Assembly (NCBI GenBank): GCA_963555705.1
Contig: CAUVWQ010000021.1
Location: forward strand, 372,001-436,000
Length of the DNA: 64,000 nucleotides
DNA from: Ligustrum vulgare
Lineage: Eukaryota; Streptophyta; Magnoliopsida; Lamiales; Oleaceae
Reading direction: 5' to 3'
Within the stretch, counting starts at the first letter, position 1; every line of letters starts with the position of its first letter. Of this stretch, positions 8,371-23,300 are shown piece after piece. The notes below the pieces were generated by a model that saw nothing but the letters and a program-made list of their open reading frames with translations, was not told the origin of the DNA and did no database searches. Position numbers and translations under genes: made by a program.

Positions 8371-11300
8371 AACGTCCTTCAATTAGTGAGAGAAAAAGAA
8401 AAAATGCAAACTTATTTATTTAGTTTTTTTACATGAATATTAATTTTTTTTTTTAAAAAAAAAAAAAACTACTAAAAAGCTTTAAAGGGGAAACCATTTT
8501 TTATTATTATTTTACCATCAAGCCTTTTTTGGAGCATTTTACACTCGCATCTTTTTAATAATTTTCTGTTCACATAAGTTTTAATTAATGCACATTTTTA
8601 AATATATTTGTTATTTTTATTGAAGAATTTCCAATAAAAATATTTTTCATACATATAAAGTATGAACTCTTTACTTTCTCACACAAGAAATCATTTAAAT
8701 AAAATTCAAAACCCTTGTATAATATATGATTTCTGTAACGTCCTTCAATTAGTGAGAGAAAAAGAAAAAAATGCGAACCTCTTTAATTAATTTTTTTCCA
8801 TGAATATTAATTTTTTTTAAAAATAAGAACTACTAAAAAACTTTAAAGGGAAATATTTTTGTTATTTTTATTTTACCATCAAGCCTTTTTTGGAGTATCT
8901 TAACCTCGCATCATTTCAATAATTTCCTATTCACCGTAGTTTTAATTAATGCATTTTTTTTAAAATTTTAATTCTTTTAATTTTTATATTCCAATTCAAA
9001 ATATTTTTCATACATATAAAGTATGAACTCTTTCCTTTCTCACACAAAAAATCATTTAAATGAAATTCACAACTCTTGTATAATATATGATTTCTGTAAC
9101 GTCCTTCAATTAGTGAGAGAAAAAGAAAAAATTCGAACCTCTTTAATTAATTTTTTTTCCATGAATATTAATTTTTTTTTAAAAAAAAAAAACTACCAAA
9201 AAACATTAAAGGAAAACATTTTTGATATTTTTATTTTACCATCAAGCCTTTTTTGGAGTATCTTACCCTCGCATCTTTTCAATAATTTCCTATTCACCGT
9301 AGTTTTAATTAATGCACTTTTTTTAAAATTTTAATTCTTTTAATTTTTATATTCCAATTCAAAATATTTTTCATACATATAAAGTATGAACTCTTTCCTT
9401 TCTCACACAAAAAATCATTTAAATGAAATTCACAACTCTTGTATAATATATGATTTCTGTAACGTCCTTCAATTAGTGAGAGAAAAAGAAAAAATTCGAA
9501 CCTCTTTAATTAATTTTTTTTCCATGAATATTAATTTTTTTTAAAAAAAAAAAAACTACCAAAAAACATTAAAGGAAAACATTTTTGATATTTTTATTTT
9601 ACCATCAAGCCTTTTTTGGAGTATCTTACCCTCGCATCTTTTCAATAATTTCCTATTCACCGTAGTTTTAATTAATGCACTTTTTTTAAAATTTTAATTC
9701 TTTTAATTTTTATATTCCAATTCAAAATATTTTTCATACATATAAAGTATGAACTCTTTCCTTTCTCACACAAAAAATCATTTAAATGAAATTCACAACT
9801 CTTGTATAATATATGATTTCTGTAACGTCCTTCAATTAGTGAGAGAAAAAGAAAAAATGCAAACTTATTTATTTAGTTTTTTTACATGAATATTAATTTT
9901 TTTTTTAAAAAAAAAAAAAAACTACTAAAAAGCTTTAAAGGGGAAACCATTTTTTATTATTATTTTACCATCAAGCCTTTTTTGGAGCATTTTACACTCG
10001 CATCTTTTTAATAATTTTCTGTTCACATAAGTTTTAATTAATGCACATTTTTAAATATATTTGTTATTTTTATTGAAGAATTTCCAATAAAAATATTTTT
10101 CATACATATAAAGTATGAACTCTTTACTTTCTCACACAAGAAATCATTTAAATAAAATTCAAAACCCTTGTATAATATATGATTTCTGTAACGTCCTTCA
10201 ATTAGTGAGAGAAAAAGAAAAAAATGCGAACCTCTTTAATTAATTTTTTTCCATGAATATTAATTTTTTTTAAAAATAAGAACTACTAAAAAACTTTAAA
10301 GGGAAATATTTTTGTTATTTTTATTTTACCATCAAGCCTTTTTTGGAGTATCTTAACCTCGCATCATTTCAATAATTTCCTATTCACCGTAGTTTTAATT
10401 AATGCATTTTTTTTAAAATTTTAATTCTTTTAATTTTTATATTCCAATTCAAAATATTTTTCATACATATAAAGTATGAACTCTTTCCTTTCTCACACAA
10501 AAAATCATTTAAATGAAATTCACAACTCTTGTATAATATATGATTTCTGTAACGTCCTTCAATTAGTGAGAGAAAAAGAAAAAATTCGAACCTCTTTAAT
10601 TAATTTTTTTTCCATGAATATTAATTTTTTTTTAAAAAAAAAAAACTACCAAAAAACATTAAAGGAAAACATTTTTGATATTTTTATTTTACCATCAAGC
10701 CTTTTTTGGAGTATCTTACCCTCGCATCATTTCAATAATTTCCTATTCACCGTAGTTTTAATTAATGCACTTTTTTTAAAATTTTAATTCTTTTAATTTT
10801 TATATTCCAATTCAAAATATTTTTCATACATATAAAGTATGAACTCTTTCCTTTCTCACACAAAAAATCATTTAAATAAAATCACAACTCTTGTATAATA
10901 TATGATTTCTGTAACGTCCTTCAATTAGTGAGAGAAAAAGAAAAAATTCGAACCTCTTTAATTAATTTTTTTTCCATGAATATTAATTTTTTTTAAAAAA
11001 AAAAAAAACTACCAAAAAACATTAAAGGAAAACATTTTTGATATTTTTATTTTACCATCAAGCCTTTTTTGGAGTATCTTACCCTCGCATCTTTTCAATA
11101 ATTTCCTATTCACCGTAGTTTTAATTAATGCACTTTTTTTAAAATTTTAATTCTTTTAATTTTTATATTCCAATTCAAAATATTTTTCATACATATAAAG
11201 TATGAACTCTTTCCTTTCTCACACAAAAAATCATTTAAATGAAATTCACAACTCTTGTATAATATATGATTTCTGTAACGTCCTTCAATTAGTGAGAGAA

Positions 11301-13092
11301 AAAGAAAAAATTCGAACCTCTTTAATTAATTTTTTTTCCATGAATATTAATTTTTTTTAAAAAAAAAAAAACTACCAAAAAACATTAAAGGAAAACATTT
11401 TTGATATTTTTATTTTACCATCAAGCCTTTTTTGGAGTATCTTACCCTCGCATCTTTTCAATAATTTCCTATTCACCGTAGTTTTAATTAATGCACTTTT
11501 TTTAAAATTTTAATTCTTTTAATTTTTATATTCCAATTCAAAATATTTTTCATACATATAAAGTATGAACTCTTTCCTTTCTCACACAAAAAATCATTTA
11601 AATGAAATTCACAACTCTTGTATAATATATGATTTCTGTAACGTCCTTCAATTAGTGAGAGAAAAAGAAAAAATGCAAACTTATTTATTTAGTTTTTTTA
11701 CATGAATATTAATTTTTTTTTTAAAAAAAAAAAAAAACTACTAAAAAGCTTTAAAGGGGAAACCATTTTTTATTATTATTTTACCATCAAGCCTTTTTTG
11801 GAGCATTTTACACTCGCATCTTTTTAATAATTTTCTGTTCACATAAGTTTTAATTAATGCACATTTTTAAATATATTTGTTATTTTTATTGAAGAATTTC
11901 CAATAAAAATATTTTTCATACATATAAAGTATGAACTCTTTACTTTCTCACACAAGAAATCATTTAAATAAAATTCAAAACCCTTGTATAATATATGATT
12001 TCTGTAACGTCCTTCAATTAGTGAGAGAAAAAGAAAAAAATGCGAACCTCTTTAATTAATTTTTTTCCATGAATATTAATTTTTTTTAAAAATAAGAACT
12101 ACTAAAAAACTTTAAAGGGAAATATTTTTGTTATTTTTATTTTACCATCAAGCCTTTTTTGGAGTATCTTAACCTCGCATCATTTCAATAATTTCCTATT
12201 CACCGTAGTTTTAATTAATGCATTTTTTTTAAAATTTTAATTCTTTTAATTTTTATATTCCAATTCAAAATATTTTTCATACATATAAAGTATGAACTCT
12301 TTCCTTTCTCACACAAAAAATCATTTAAATGAAATTCACAACTCTTGTATAATATATGATTTCTGTAACGTCCTTCAATTAGTGAGAGAAAAAGAAAAAA
12401 TTCGAACCTCTTTAATTAATTTTTTTTCCATGAATATTAATTTTTTTTTAAAAAAAAAAAACTACCAAAAAACATTAAAGGAAAACATTTTTGATATTTT
12501 TATTTTACCATCAAGCCTTTTTTGGAGTATCTTACCCTCGCATCTTTTCAATAATTTCCTATTCACCGTAGTTTTAATTAATGCACTTTTTTTAAAATTT
12601 TAATTCTTTTAATTTTTATATTCCAATTCAAAATATTTTTCATACATATAAAGTATGAACTCTTTCCTTTCTCACACAAAAAATCATTTAAATAAAATCA
12701 CAACTCTTGTATAATATATGATTTCTGTAACGTCCTTCAATTAGTGAGAGAAAAAGAAAAAATTCGAACCTCTTTAATTAATTTTTTTTCCATGAATATT
12801 AATTTTTTTTAAAAAAAAAAAAAACTACCAAAAAACATTAAAGGAAAACATTTTTGATATTTTTATTTTACCATCAAGCCTTTTTTGGAGTATCTTACCC
12901 TCGCATCTTTTCAATAATTTCCTATTCACCGTAGTTTTAATTAATGCACTTTTTTTAAAATTTTAATTCTTTTAATTTTTATATTCCAATTCAAAATATT
13001 TTTCATACATATAAAGTATGAACTCTTTCCTTTCTCACACAAAAAATCATTTAAATGAAATTCACAACTCTTGTATAATATATGATTTCTGT
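8371..13092 (+). repeat. Three D-less units of 4, 5 and 4 monomers (monomers 24-36)
   Basis: The units are B-C-A-A (8371-9823, 1453 bp), B-C-A-A-A (9824-11639, 1816 bp) and B-C-A-A (11640-13092, 1453 bp). In each the C monomer ends with a type A tail, so D has been replaced at a C/A junction. All B tails here read CACAAGAAATC, a private variant shared with 3659, 4751 and 6561 but not with later B copies. The middle unit differs by one extra A monomer. Confidence 0.92.
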
Positions 13093-16000
13093 AACGTCCT
13101 TCAATTAGTGAGAGAAAAAGAAAAAATGCAAACTTATTTATTTAGTTTTTTTACATGAATATTAATTTTTTTTGAAAAAAAAAAACTACTAAAAAGCTTT
13201 AAAGGGGAAACCATTTTTTATTATTATTTTACCATCAAGCCTTTTTTGGAGCATTTTACACTCGCATCTTTTTAATAATTTTCTGTTCACATAAGTTTTA
13301 ATTAATGCACATTTTTAAATATATTTGTTATTTTTATTGAAGAATTTCCAATAAAAATATTTTTCATACATATAAAGTATGAACTCTTTACTTTCTCACA
13401 CAAAAAATCATTTAAATAAAATTCAAAACCCTTGTATAATATATGATTTCTGTAACGTCCTTCAATTAGTGAGAGAAAAAGAAAAAAATGCGAACCTCTT
13501 TAATTAATTTTTTTCCATGAATATTAATTTTTTTTAAAAATAAGAACTACTAAAAAACTTTAAAGGGAAATATTTTTGTTATTTTTATTTTACCATCAAG
13601 CCTTTTTTGGAGTATCTTAACCTCGCATCATTTCAATAATTTCCTATTCACCGTAGTTTTAATTAATGCACATTTTTTAATATTTTAATTCTTTTTATTT
13701 TTGTATTGCAATTAAAAATATTTTTCATACATATAAAGTATGAACTCTTTCCTTTCTCACACAAAAAATCATTTAAATGAAATTCACAACTCTTGTATAA
13801 TACATGATTTCTGTAACGTCCTTCAATTAGTGAGAGTAAAAGAAAAAATGCGAACCTCTTTAATTAATTTTTTTCCCTGAATATTAATTTTTTTTTAAAA
13901 ATAAGAACTACTAAAAAGCTTTAAAGGGGAAACCATTTTTTATTATTATTTTACCATCAAGCCTTTTTTGGAGTATCTTACCCTCGCATCTTTTCAATAA
14001 TTTCCTATTCACCGTAGTTTTAATTAATGCACTTTTTTTAATATTTTAATTCTTTTTATTTTTGTATTGCAATTAAAAATTTTTTCATACATATAAAGTA
14101 TGAACTCTTTACTTTCTCACACAAAAATCATTTAAATAAAATCACAACTCTTGTATAATATATGATTTCTGTAACGTCCTTCAATTAGTGAGAGAAAAAG
14201 AAAAAATTCGAACCTCTTTAATTAATTTTTTTTCCATGAATATTAATTTTTTTTTAAAAAAAAAAAACTACCAAAAAACATTAAAGGAAAACATTTTTGA
14301 TATTTTTATTTTACCATCAAGCCTTTTTTGGAGTATCTTACCCTCGCATCTTTTCAATAATTTCCTATTCACCGTAGTTTTAATTAATGCACTTTTTTTA
14401 AAATTTTAATTCTTTTAATTTTTATATTCCAATTCAAAATATTTTTCATACATATAAAGTATGAACTCTTTCCTTTCTCACACAAAAAATCATTTAAATG
14501 AAATTCACAACTCTTGTATAATATATGATTTCTGTAACGTCCTTCAATTAGTGAGAGAAAAAGAAAAAATGCAAACTTATTTATTTAGTTTTTTTACATG
14601 AATATTAATTTTTTTTGAAAAAAAAAAAAAAAACTACTAAAAAGCTTTAAAGGGGAAACCATTTTTTATTATTATTTTACCATCAAGCCTTTTTTGGAGC
14701 ATTTTACACTCGCATCTTTTTAATAATTTTCTGTTCACATAAGTTTTAATTAATGCACATTTTTAAATATATTTGTTATTTTTATTGAAGAATTTCCAAT
14801 AAAAATATTTTTCATACATATAAAGTATGAACTCTTTACTTTCTCACACAAAAAATCATTTAAATAAAATTCAAAACCCTTGTATAATATATGATTTCTG
14901 TAACGTCCTTCAATTAGTGAGAGAAAAAGAAAAAAATGCGAACCTCTTTAATTAATTTTTTTCCATGAATATTAATTTTTTTTAAAAATAAGAACTACTA
15001 AAAAACTTTAAAGGGAAATATTTTTGTTATTTTTATTTTACCATCAAGCCTTTTTTGGAGTATCTTAACCTCGCATCATTTCAATAATTTCCTATTCACC
15101 GTAGTTTTAATTAATGCACATTTTTTAATATTTTAATTCTTTTTATTTTTGTATTGCAATTAAAAATATTTTTCATACATATAAAGTATGAACTCTTTCC
15201 TTTCTCACACAAAAAATCATTTAAATGAAATTCACAACTCTTGTATAATACATGATTTCTGTAACGTCCTTCAATTAGTGAGAGTAAAAGAAAAAATGCG
15301 AACCTCTTTAATTAATTTTTTTCCCTGAATATTAATTTTTTTTAAAAATAAGAACTACTAAAAAGCTTTAAAGGGGAAACCATTTTTTATTATTATTTTA
15401 CCATCAAGCCTTTTTTGGAGTATCTTACCCTCGCATCTTTTCAATAATTTCCTATTCACCGTAGTTTTAATTAATGCACATTTTTTAATATTTTAATTCT
15501 TTTTATTTTTGTATTGCAATTAAAAATATTTTTCATACATATAAAGTATAAACTCTTTCCTTTCTCACACAAAAAATCATTTAAATGAAATTCACAACTC
15601 TTGTATAATACATGATTTCTGTAACGTCCTTCAATTAGTGAGAGTAAAAGAAAAAATGCGAACCTCTTTAATTAATTTTTTCCCTGAATATTAATTTTTT
15701 TTAAAAATAAGAACTACTAAAAAGCTTTAAAGGGGAAACCATTTTTTATTATTATTTTACCATCAAGCCTTTTTTGGAGTATCTTACCCTCGCATCTTTT
15801 CAATAATTACCTATTCACCGTAGTTTTAATTAATGCACTTTTTTTAATATTTTAATTCTTTTTATTTTTGTATTGCAATTAAAAATATTTTTCATACATA
15901 TAAAGTATGAACTCTTTCCTTTCTCACACAAAAAATCATTTAAATGAAATTCACAACTCTTGTATAATACATGATTTATGTAACGTCCTTCAATTAGTGA

Positions 16001-16704
16001 GAGTAAAAGAAAAAATGCGAACCTCTTTAATTAATTTTTTTCCCTGAATATTAATTTTTTTTAAAAATAAGAACTACTAAAAAGCTTTAAAGGGGAAACC
16101 ATTTTTTATTATTATTTTACCATCAAGCCTTTTTTGGAGTATCTTACCCTCGCATCTTTTCAATAATTTCCTATTCACCGTAGTTTTAATTAATGCACTT
16201 TTTTTAAAATTTTAATTCTTTTAATTTTTATATTCCAATTCAAAATATTTTTCATACATATAAAGTATGAACTCTTTCCTTTCTCACACAAAAAATCATT
16301 TAAATAAAATCACAACTCTTGTATAATATATGATTTCTGTAACGTCCTTCAATTAGTGAGAGAAAAAGAAAAAATTCGAACCTCTTTAATTAATTTTTTT
16401 TCCATGAATATTAATTTTTTTTAAAAAAAAAAAAAACTACCAAAAAACATTAAAGGAAAACATTTTTGATATTTTTATTTTACCATCAAGCCTTTTTTGG
16501 AGTATCTTACCCTCGCATCTTTTCAATAATTTCCTATTCACCGTAGTTTTAATTAATGCACTTTTTTTAAAATTTTAATTCTTTTAATTTTTATATTCCA
16601 ATTCAAAATATTTTTCATACATATAAAGTATGAACTCTTTCCTTTCTCACACAAAAAATCATTTAAATGAAATTCACAACTCTTGTATAATATATGATTT
16701 CTGT
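13093..16704 (+). repeat. 10-monomer higher-order repeat, copy 1 (3612 bp)
   Basis: The order is B-C-D-A then B-C-D-D-D-A, with starts at 13093, 13454, 13815, 14173, 14536, 14902, 15263, 15623, 15982 and 16341. The B copies have a G at the T/A boundary (TTTTGAAAA). The D at 15623 has a shortened T run before CCCTGAAT and ATAATTACCTATTC for ATAATTTCCTATTC. Both markers recur in copy 2. Confidence 0.93.
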
Positions 16705-19700
16705 AACGTCCTTCAATTAGTGAGAGAAAAAGAAAAAATGCAAACTTATTTATTTAGTTTTTTTACATGAATATTAATTTTTTTTGAAAAAAAAAAACTA
16801 CTAAAAAGCTTTAAAGGGGAAACCATTTTTTATTATTATTTTACCATCAAGCCTTTTTTGGAGCATTTTACACTCGCATCTTTTTAATAATTTTCTGTTC
16901 ACATAAGTTTTAATTAATGCACATTTTTAAATATATTTGTTATTTTTATTGAAGAATTTCCAATAAAAATATTTTTCATACATATAAAGTATGAACTCTT
17001 TACTTTCTCACACAAAAAATCATTTAAATAAAATTCAAAACCCTTGTATAATATATGATTTCTGTAACGTCCTTCAATTAGTGAGAGAAAAAGAAAAAAA
17101 TGCGAACCTCTTTAATTAATTTTTTTCCATGAATATTAATTTTTTTTAAAAATAAGAACTACTAAAAAACTTTAAAGGGAAATATTTTTGTTATTTTTAT
17201 TTTACCATCAAGCCTTTTTTGGAGTATCTTAACCTCGCATCATTTCAATAATTTCCTATTCACCGTAGTTTTAATTAATGCACATTTTTTAATATTTTAA
17301 TTCTTTTTATTTTTGTATTGCAATTAAAAATATTTTTCATACATATAAAGTATGAACTCTTTCCTTTCTCACACAAAAAATCATTTAAATGAAATTCACA
17401 ACTCTTGTATAATACATGATTTCTGTAACGTCCTTCAATTAGTGAGAGTAAAAGAAAAAATGCGAACCTCTTTAATTAATTTTTTTCCCTGAATATTAAT
17501 TTTTTTTTAAAAATAAGAACTACTAAAAAGCTTTAAAGGGGAAACCATTTTTTATTATTATTTTACCATCAAGCCTTTTTTGGAGTATCTTACCCTCGCA
17601 TCTTTTCAATAATTTCCTATTCACCGTAGTTTTAATTAATGCACTTTTTTTAATATTTTAATTCTTTTTATTTTTGTATTGCAATTAAATTTTTTTTCAT
17701 ACATATAAAGTATGAACTCTTTACTTTCTCACACAAAAATCATTTAAATAAAATCACAACTCTTGTATAATATATGATTTCTGTAACGTCCTTCAATTAG
17801 TGAGAGAAAAAGAAAAAATTCGAACCTCTTTAATTAATTTTTTTTCCATGAATATTAATTTTTTTTAAAAAAAAAAAAACTACCAAAAAACATTAAAGGA
17901 AAACATTTTTGATATTTTTATTTTACCATCAAGCCTTTTTTGGAGTATCTTACCCTCGCATCTTTTCAATAATTTCCTATTCACCGTAGTTTTAATTAAT
18001 GCACTTTTTTTAAAATTTTAATTCTTTTAATTTTTATATTCCAATTCAAAATATTTTTCATACATATAAAGTATGAACTCTTTCCTTTCTCACACAAAAA
18101 ATCATTTAAATGAAATTCACAACTCTTGTATAATATATGATTTCTGTAACGTCCTTCAATTAGTGAGAGAAAAAGAAAAAATGCAAACTTATTTATTTAG
18201 TTTTTTTACATGAATATTAATTTTTTTTGAAAAAAAAAAAAAAAACTACTAAAAAGCTTTAAAGGGGAAACCATTTTTTATTATTATTTTACCATCAAGC
18301 CTTTTTTGGAGCATTTTACACTCGCATCTTTTTAATAATTTTCTGTTCACATAAGTTTTAATTAATGCACATTTTTAAATATATTTGTTATTTTTATTGA
18401 AGAATTTCCAATAAAAATATTTTTCATACATATAAAGTATGAACTCTTTACTTTCTCACACAAAAAATCATTTAAATAAAATTCAAAACCCTTGTATAAT
18501 ATATGATTTCTGTAACGTCCTTCAATTAGTGAGAGAAAAAGAAAAAAATGCGAACCTCTTTAATTAATTTTTTTCCATGAATATTAATTTTTTTTAAAAA
18601 TAAGAACTACTAAAAAACTTTAAAGGGAAATATTTTTGTTATTTTTATTTTACCATCAAGCCTTTTTTGGAGTATCTTAACCTCGCATCATTTCAATAAT
18701 TTCCTATTCACCGTAGTTTTAATTAATGCACATTTTTTAATATTTTAATTCTTTTTATTTTTGTATTGCAATTAAAAATATTTTTCATACATATAAAGTA
18801 TGAACTCTTTCCTTTCTCACACAAAAAATCATTTAAATGAAATTCACAACTCTTGTATAATACATGATTTCTGTAACGTCCTTCAATTAGTGAGAGTAAA
18901 AGAAAAAATGCGAACCTCTTTAATTAATTTTTTTCCCTGAATATTAATTTTTTTTAAAAATAAGAACTACTAAAAAGCTTTAAAGGGGAAACCATTTTTT
19001 ATTATTATTTTACCATCAAGCCTTTTTTGGAGTATCTTACCCTCGCATCTTTTCAATAATTTCCTATTCACCGTAGTTTTAATTAATGCACTTTTTTTAA
19101 TATTTTAATTCTTTTTATTTTTGTATTGCAATTAAAAATATTTTTCATACATATAAAGTATGAACTCTTTCCTTTCTCACACAAAAAATCATTTAAATGA
19201 AATTCACAACTCTTGTATAATACATGATTTCTGTAACGTCCTTCAATTAGTGAGAGTAAAAGAAAAAATGCGAACCTCTTTAATTAATTTTTTCCCTGAA
19301 TATTAATTTTTTTTAAAAATAAGAACTACTAAAAAGCTTTAAAGGGGAAACCATTTTTTATTATTATTTTACCATCAAGCCTTTTTTGGAGTATCTTACC
19401 CTCGCATCTTTTCAATAATTACCTATTCACCGTAGTTTTAATTAATGCACTTTTTTTAATATTTTAATTCTTTTTATTTTTGTATTGCAATTAAAATTTT
19501 TTTCATACATATAAAGTATGAACTCTTTACTTTCTCACACAAAAATCATTTAAATAAAATCACAACTCTTGTATAATATATGATTTCTGTAACGTCCTTC
19601 AATTAGTGAGAGTAAAAGAAAAAATGCGAACCTCTTTAATTAATTTTTTCCCTGAATATTAATTTTTTTTAAAAATAAGAACTACTAAAAAGCTTTAAAG

Positions 19701-20309
19701 GGGAAACCATTTTTTATTATTATTTTACCATCAAGCCTTTTTTGGAGTATCTTACCCTCGCATCTTTTCAATAATTACCTATTCACCGTAGTTTTAATTA
19801 ATGCACTTTTTTTAATATTTTAATTCTTTTTATTTTTGTATTGCAATTAAAATTTTTTTCATACATATAAAGTATGAACTCTTTCCTTTCTCACACAAAA
19901 AATCATTTAAATGAAATTCACAACTCTTGTATAATATATGATTTCTGTAACGTCCTTCAATTAGTGAGAGAAAAAGAAAAAATTCGAACCTCTTTGTTTA
20001 ATTTTTTGACTCCAATATTAATTATTTTTTTTTTAAAAAAACTACTAAAAATCTTTAAAGGGGAAACCATTTTTTATTATTATTTTACCATCAAGCCTTT
20101 TTTGGAGCATTTTACACTCGCATCTTTTTAATAATTTTCTGTTCACATAAGTTTTAATTAATGCACATTTTTAAATATATTTGTTATTTTTATTGAAGAA
20201 TTTCCAATAAAAATATTTTTCATACATATAAAGTATGAACTCTTTACTTTCTCACACAAAAAATCATTTAAATAAAATTCAAAACCCTTGTATAATATAT
20301 GATTTCTGT
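16705..20309 (+). repeat. 10-monomer higher-order repeat, copy 2 (3605 bp)
   Basis: Starts are 16705, 17066, 17427, 17785, 18148, 18514, 18875, 19235, 19591 and 19949. The first nine monomers match copy 1 at an offset of about 3612 bp, including the G at the T/A boundary of both B copies and ATAATTACC in the D at 19235. The third D (19591) also carries ATAATTACC and the short T run, so it looks converted from its neighbour. The tenth slot is a fusion monomer (19949), not a plain A. Confidence 0.92.
19949..20309 (+). repeat. Unique fusion monomer: A/E-like left, B right (monomer 56)
   Basis: The left part begins TTCGAACCTC as in A, then reads CTTTGTTTAATTTTTTGACTCCAATATT, which is seen nowhere else in the window (quoted pieces: CTTTGTTTAA and GACTCCAATATT). 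The middle and right parts are type B, with AAAAATCTTTAAAGG, a change otherwise seen only at 61674. It is followed by C, as B normally is. In the 10-monomer frame it occupies the place of A plus the next B, so one monomer length has been lost. Confidence 0.88.
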
Positions 20310-23300
20310 AACGTCCTTCAATTAGTGAGAGAAAAAGAAAAAAATGCGAACCTCTTTAATTAATTTTTTTCCATGAATATTAATTTTTTTTAAAAATAAG
20401 AACTACTAAAAAACTTTAAAGGGAAATATTTTTGTTATTTTTATTTTACCATCAAGCCTTTTTTGGAGTATCTTAACCTCGCATCATTTCAATAATTTCC
20501 TATTCACCGTAGTTTTAATTAATGCACATTTTTTAATATTTTAATTCTTTTTATTTTTGTATTGCAATTAAAAATATTTTTCATACATATAAAGTATGAA
20601 CTCTTTCCTTTCTCACACAAAAAATCATTTAAATGAAATTCACAACTCTTGTATAATACATGATTTCTGTAACGTCCTTCAATTAGTGAGAGTAAAAGAA
20701 AAAATGCAAACCTCTTTAATTAATTTTTTTCCCTGAATATTAATTTTTTTTAAAAATAAGAACTACTAAAAAGCTTTAAAGGGGAAACCATTTTTTATTA
20801 TTATTTTACCATCAAGCCTTTTTTGGAGTATCTTACCCTCGCATCTTTTCAATAATTTCCTATTCACCGTAGTTTTAATTAATGCACTTTTTTTAATATT
20901 TTAATTCTTTTTATTTTTGTATTGCAATTAAAATTTTTTTCATACATATAAAGTATGAACTCTTTACTTTCTCACACAAAAATCATTTAAATAAAATCAC
21001 AACTCTTGTATAATATATGATTTCTGTAACGTCCTTCAATTAGTGAGAGAAAAAGAAAAAATTCGAACCTCTTTAATTAATTTTTTTTCCATGAATATTA
21101 ATTTTTTTTAAAAAAAAAAAAACTACCAAAAAACATTAAAGGAAAACATTTTTGATATTTTTATTTTACCATCAAGCCTTTTTTGGAGTATCTTACCCTC
21201 GCATCTTTTCAATAATTTCCTATTCACCGTAGTTTTAATTAATGCACTTTTTTTAAAATTTTAATTCTTTTAATTTTTATATTCCAATTCAAAATATTTT
21301 TCATACATATAAAGTATGAACTCTTTCCTTTCTCACACAAAAAATCATTTAAATGAAATTCACAACTCTTGTATAATATATGATTTCTGTAACGTCCTTC
21401 AATTAGTGAGAGAAAAAGAAAAAATGCAAACTTATTTATTTAGTTTTTTTACATGAATATTAATTTTTTTTGAAAAAAAAAAAAAAAAACTACTAAAAAG
21501 CTTTAAAGGGGAAACCATTTTTTATTATTATTTTACCATCAAGCCTTTTTTGGAGCATTTTACACTCGCATCTTTTTAATAATTTTCTGTTCACATAAGT
21601 TTTAATTAATGCACATTTTTAAATATATTTGTTATTTTTATTGAAGAATTTCCAATAAAAATATTTTTCATACATATAAAGTATGAACTCTTTACTTTCT
21701 CACACAAAAAATCATTTAAATAAAATTCAAAACCCTTGTATAATATATGATTTCTGTAACGTCCTTCAATTAGTGAGAGAAAAAGAAAAAAATGCGAACC
21801 TCTTTAATTAATTTTTTTCCATGAATATTAATTTTTTTTAAAAATAAGAACTACTAAAAAACTTTAAAGGGAAATATTTTTGTTATTTTTATTTTACCAT
21901 CAAGCCTTTTTTGGAGTATCTTAACCTCGCATCATTTCAATAATTTCCTATTCACCGTAGTTTTAATTAATGCACATTTTTTAATATTTTAATTCTTTTT
22001 ATTTTTGTATTGCAATTAAAAATATTTTTCATACATATAAAGTATGAACTCTTTCCTTTCTCACACAAAAAATCATTTAAATGAAATTCACAACTCTTGT
22101 ATAATACATGATTTCTGTAACGTCCTTCAATTAGTGAGAGTAAAAGAAAAAATGCGAACCTCTTTAATTAATTTTTTTCCCTGAATATTAATTTTTTTTA
22201 AAAATAAGAACTACTAAAAAGCTTTAAAGGGGAAACCATTTTTTATTATTATTTTACCATCAAGCCTTTTTTGGAGTATCTTACCCTCGCATCTTTTCAA
22301 TAATTTCCTATTCACCGTAGTTTTAATTAATGCACTTTTTTTAATATTTTAATTCTTTTTATTTTTGTATTGCAATTAAAAATATTTTTCATACATATAA
22401 AGTATGAACTCTTTACTTTCTCACACAAAAAATCATTTAAATGAAATTCACAACTCTTGTATAATACATGATTTCTGTAACGTCCTTCAATTAGTGAGAG
22501 TAAAAGAAAAAATGCGAACCTCTTTAATTAATTTTTTTCCCTGAATATTAATTTTTTTTTAAAAATAAGAACTACTAAAAAGCTTTAAAGGGGAAACCAT
22601 TTTTTATTATTATTTTACCATCAAGCCTTTTTTGGAGTATCTTACCCTCGCATCTTTTCAATAATTTCCTATTCACCGTAGTTTTAATTAATGCACTTTT
22701 TTTAATGTTTTAATTCTTTTTATTTTTGTATTGCAATTAAAATTTTTTTCATACATATAAAGTATGAACTCTTTACTTTCTCACACAAAAATCATTTAAA
22801 TAAAATCACAACTCTTGTATAATATATGATTTCTGTAACGTCCTTCAATTAGTGAGAGAAAAAGAAAAAATTCGAACCTCTTTAATTAATTTTTTTTCCA
22901 TGAATATTAATTTTTTTTAAAAAAAAAAAAACTACCAAAAAACATTAAAGGAAAACATTTTTGATATTTTTATTTTACCATCAAGCCTTTTTTGGAGTAT
23001 CTTACCCTCGCATCTTTTCAATAATTTCCTATTCACCGTAGTTTTAATTAATGCACTTTTTTTAAAATTTTAATTCTTTTAATTTTTATATTCCAATTCA
23101 AAATATTTTTCATACATATAAAGTATGAACTCTTTCCTTTCTCACACAAAAAATCATTTAAATGAAATTCACAACTCTTGTATAATATATGATTTCTGTA
23201 ACGTCCTTCAATTAGTGAGAGAAAAAGAAAAAATGCAAACTTATTTATTTAGTTTTTTTACATGAATATTAATTTTTTTTAAAAAAAAAAAAAAAACTAC

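Noticed and set aside
19874..20131. An 85-residue open frame across the fusion monomer
   Set aside because: It is a chance frame created by the A/B fusion and ends a few codons into the B part. Composition is homopolymeric, and there is no recognisable domain.
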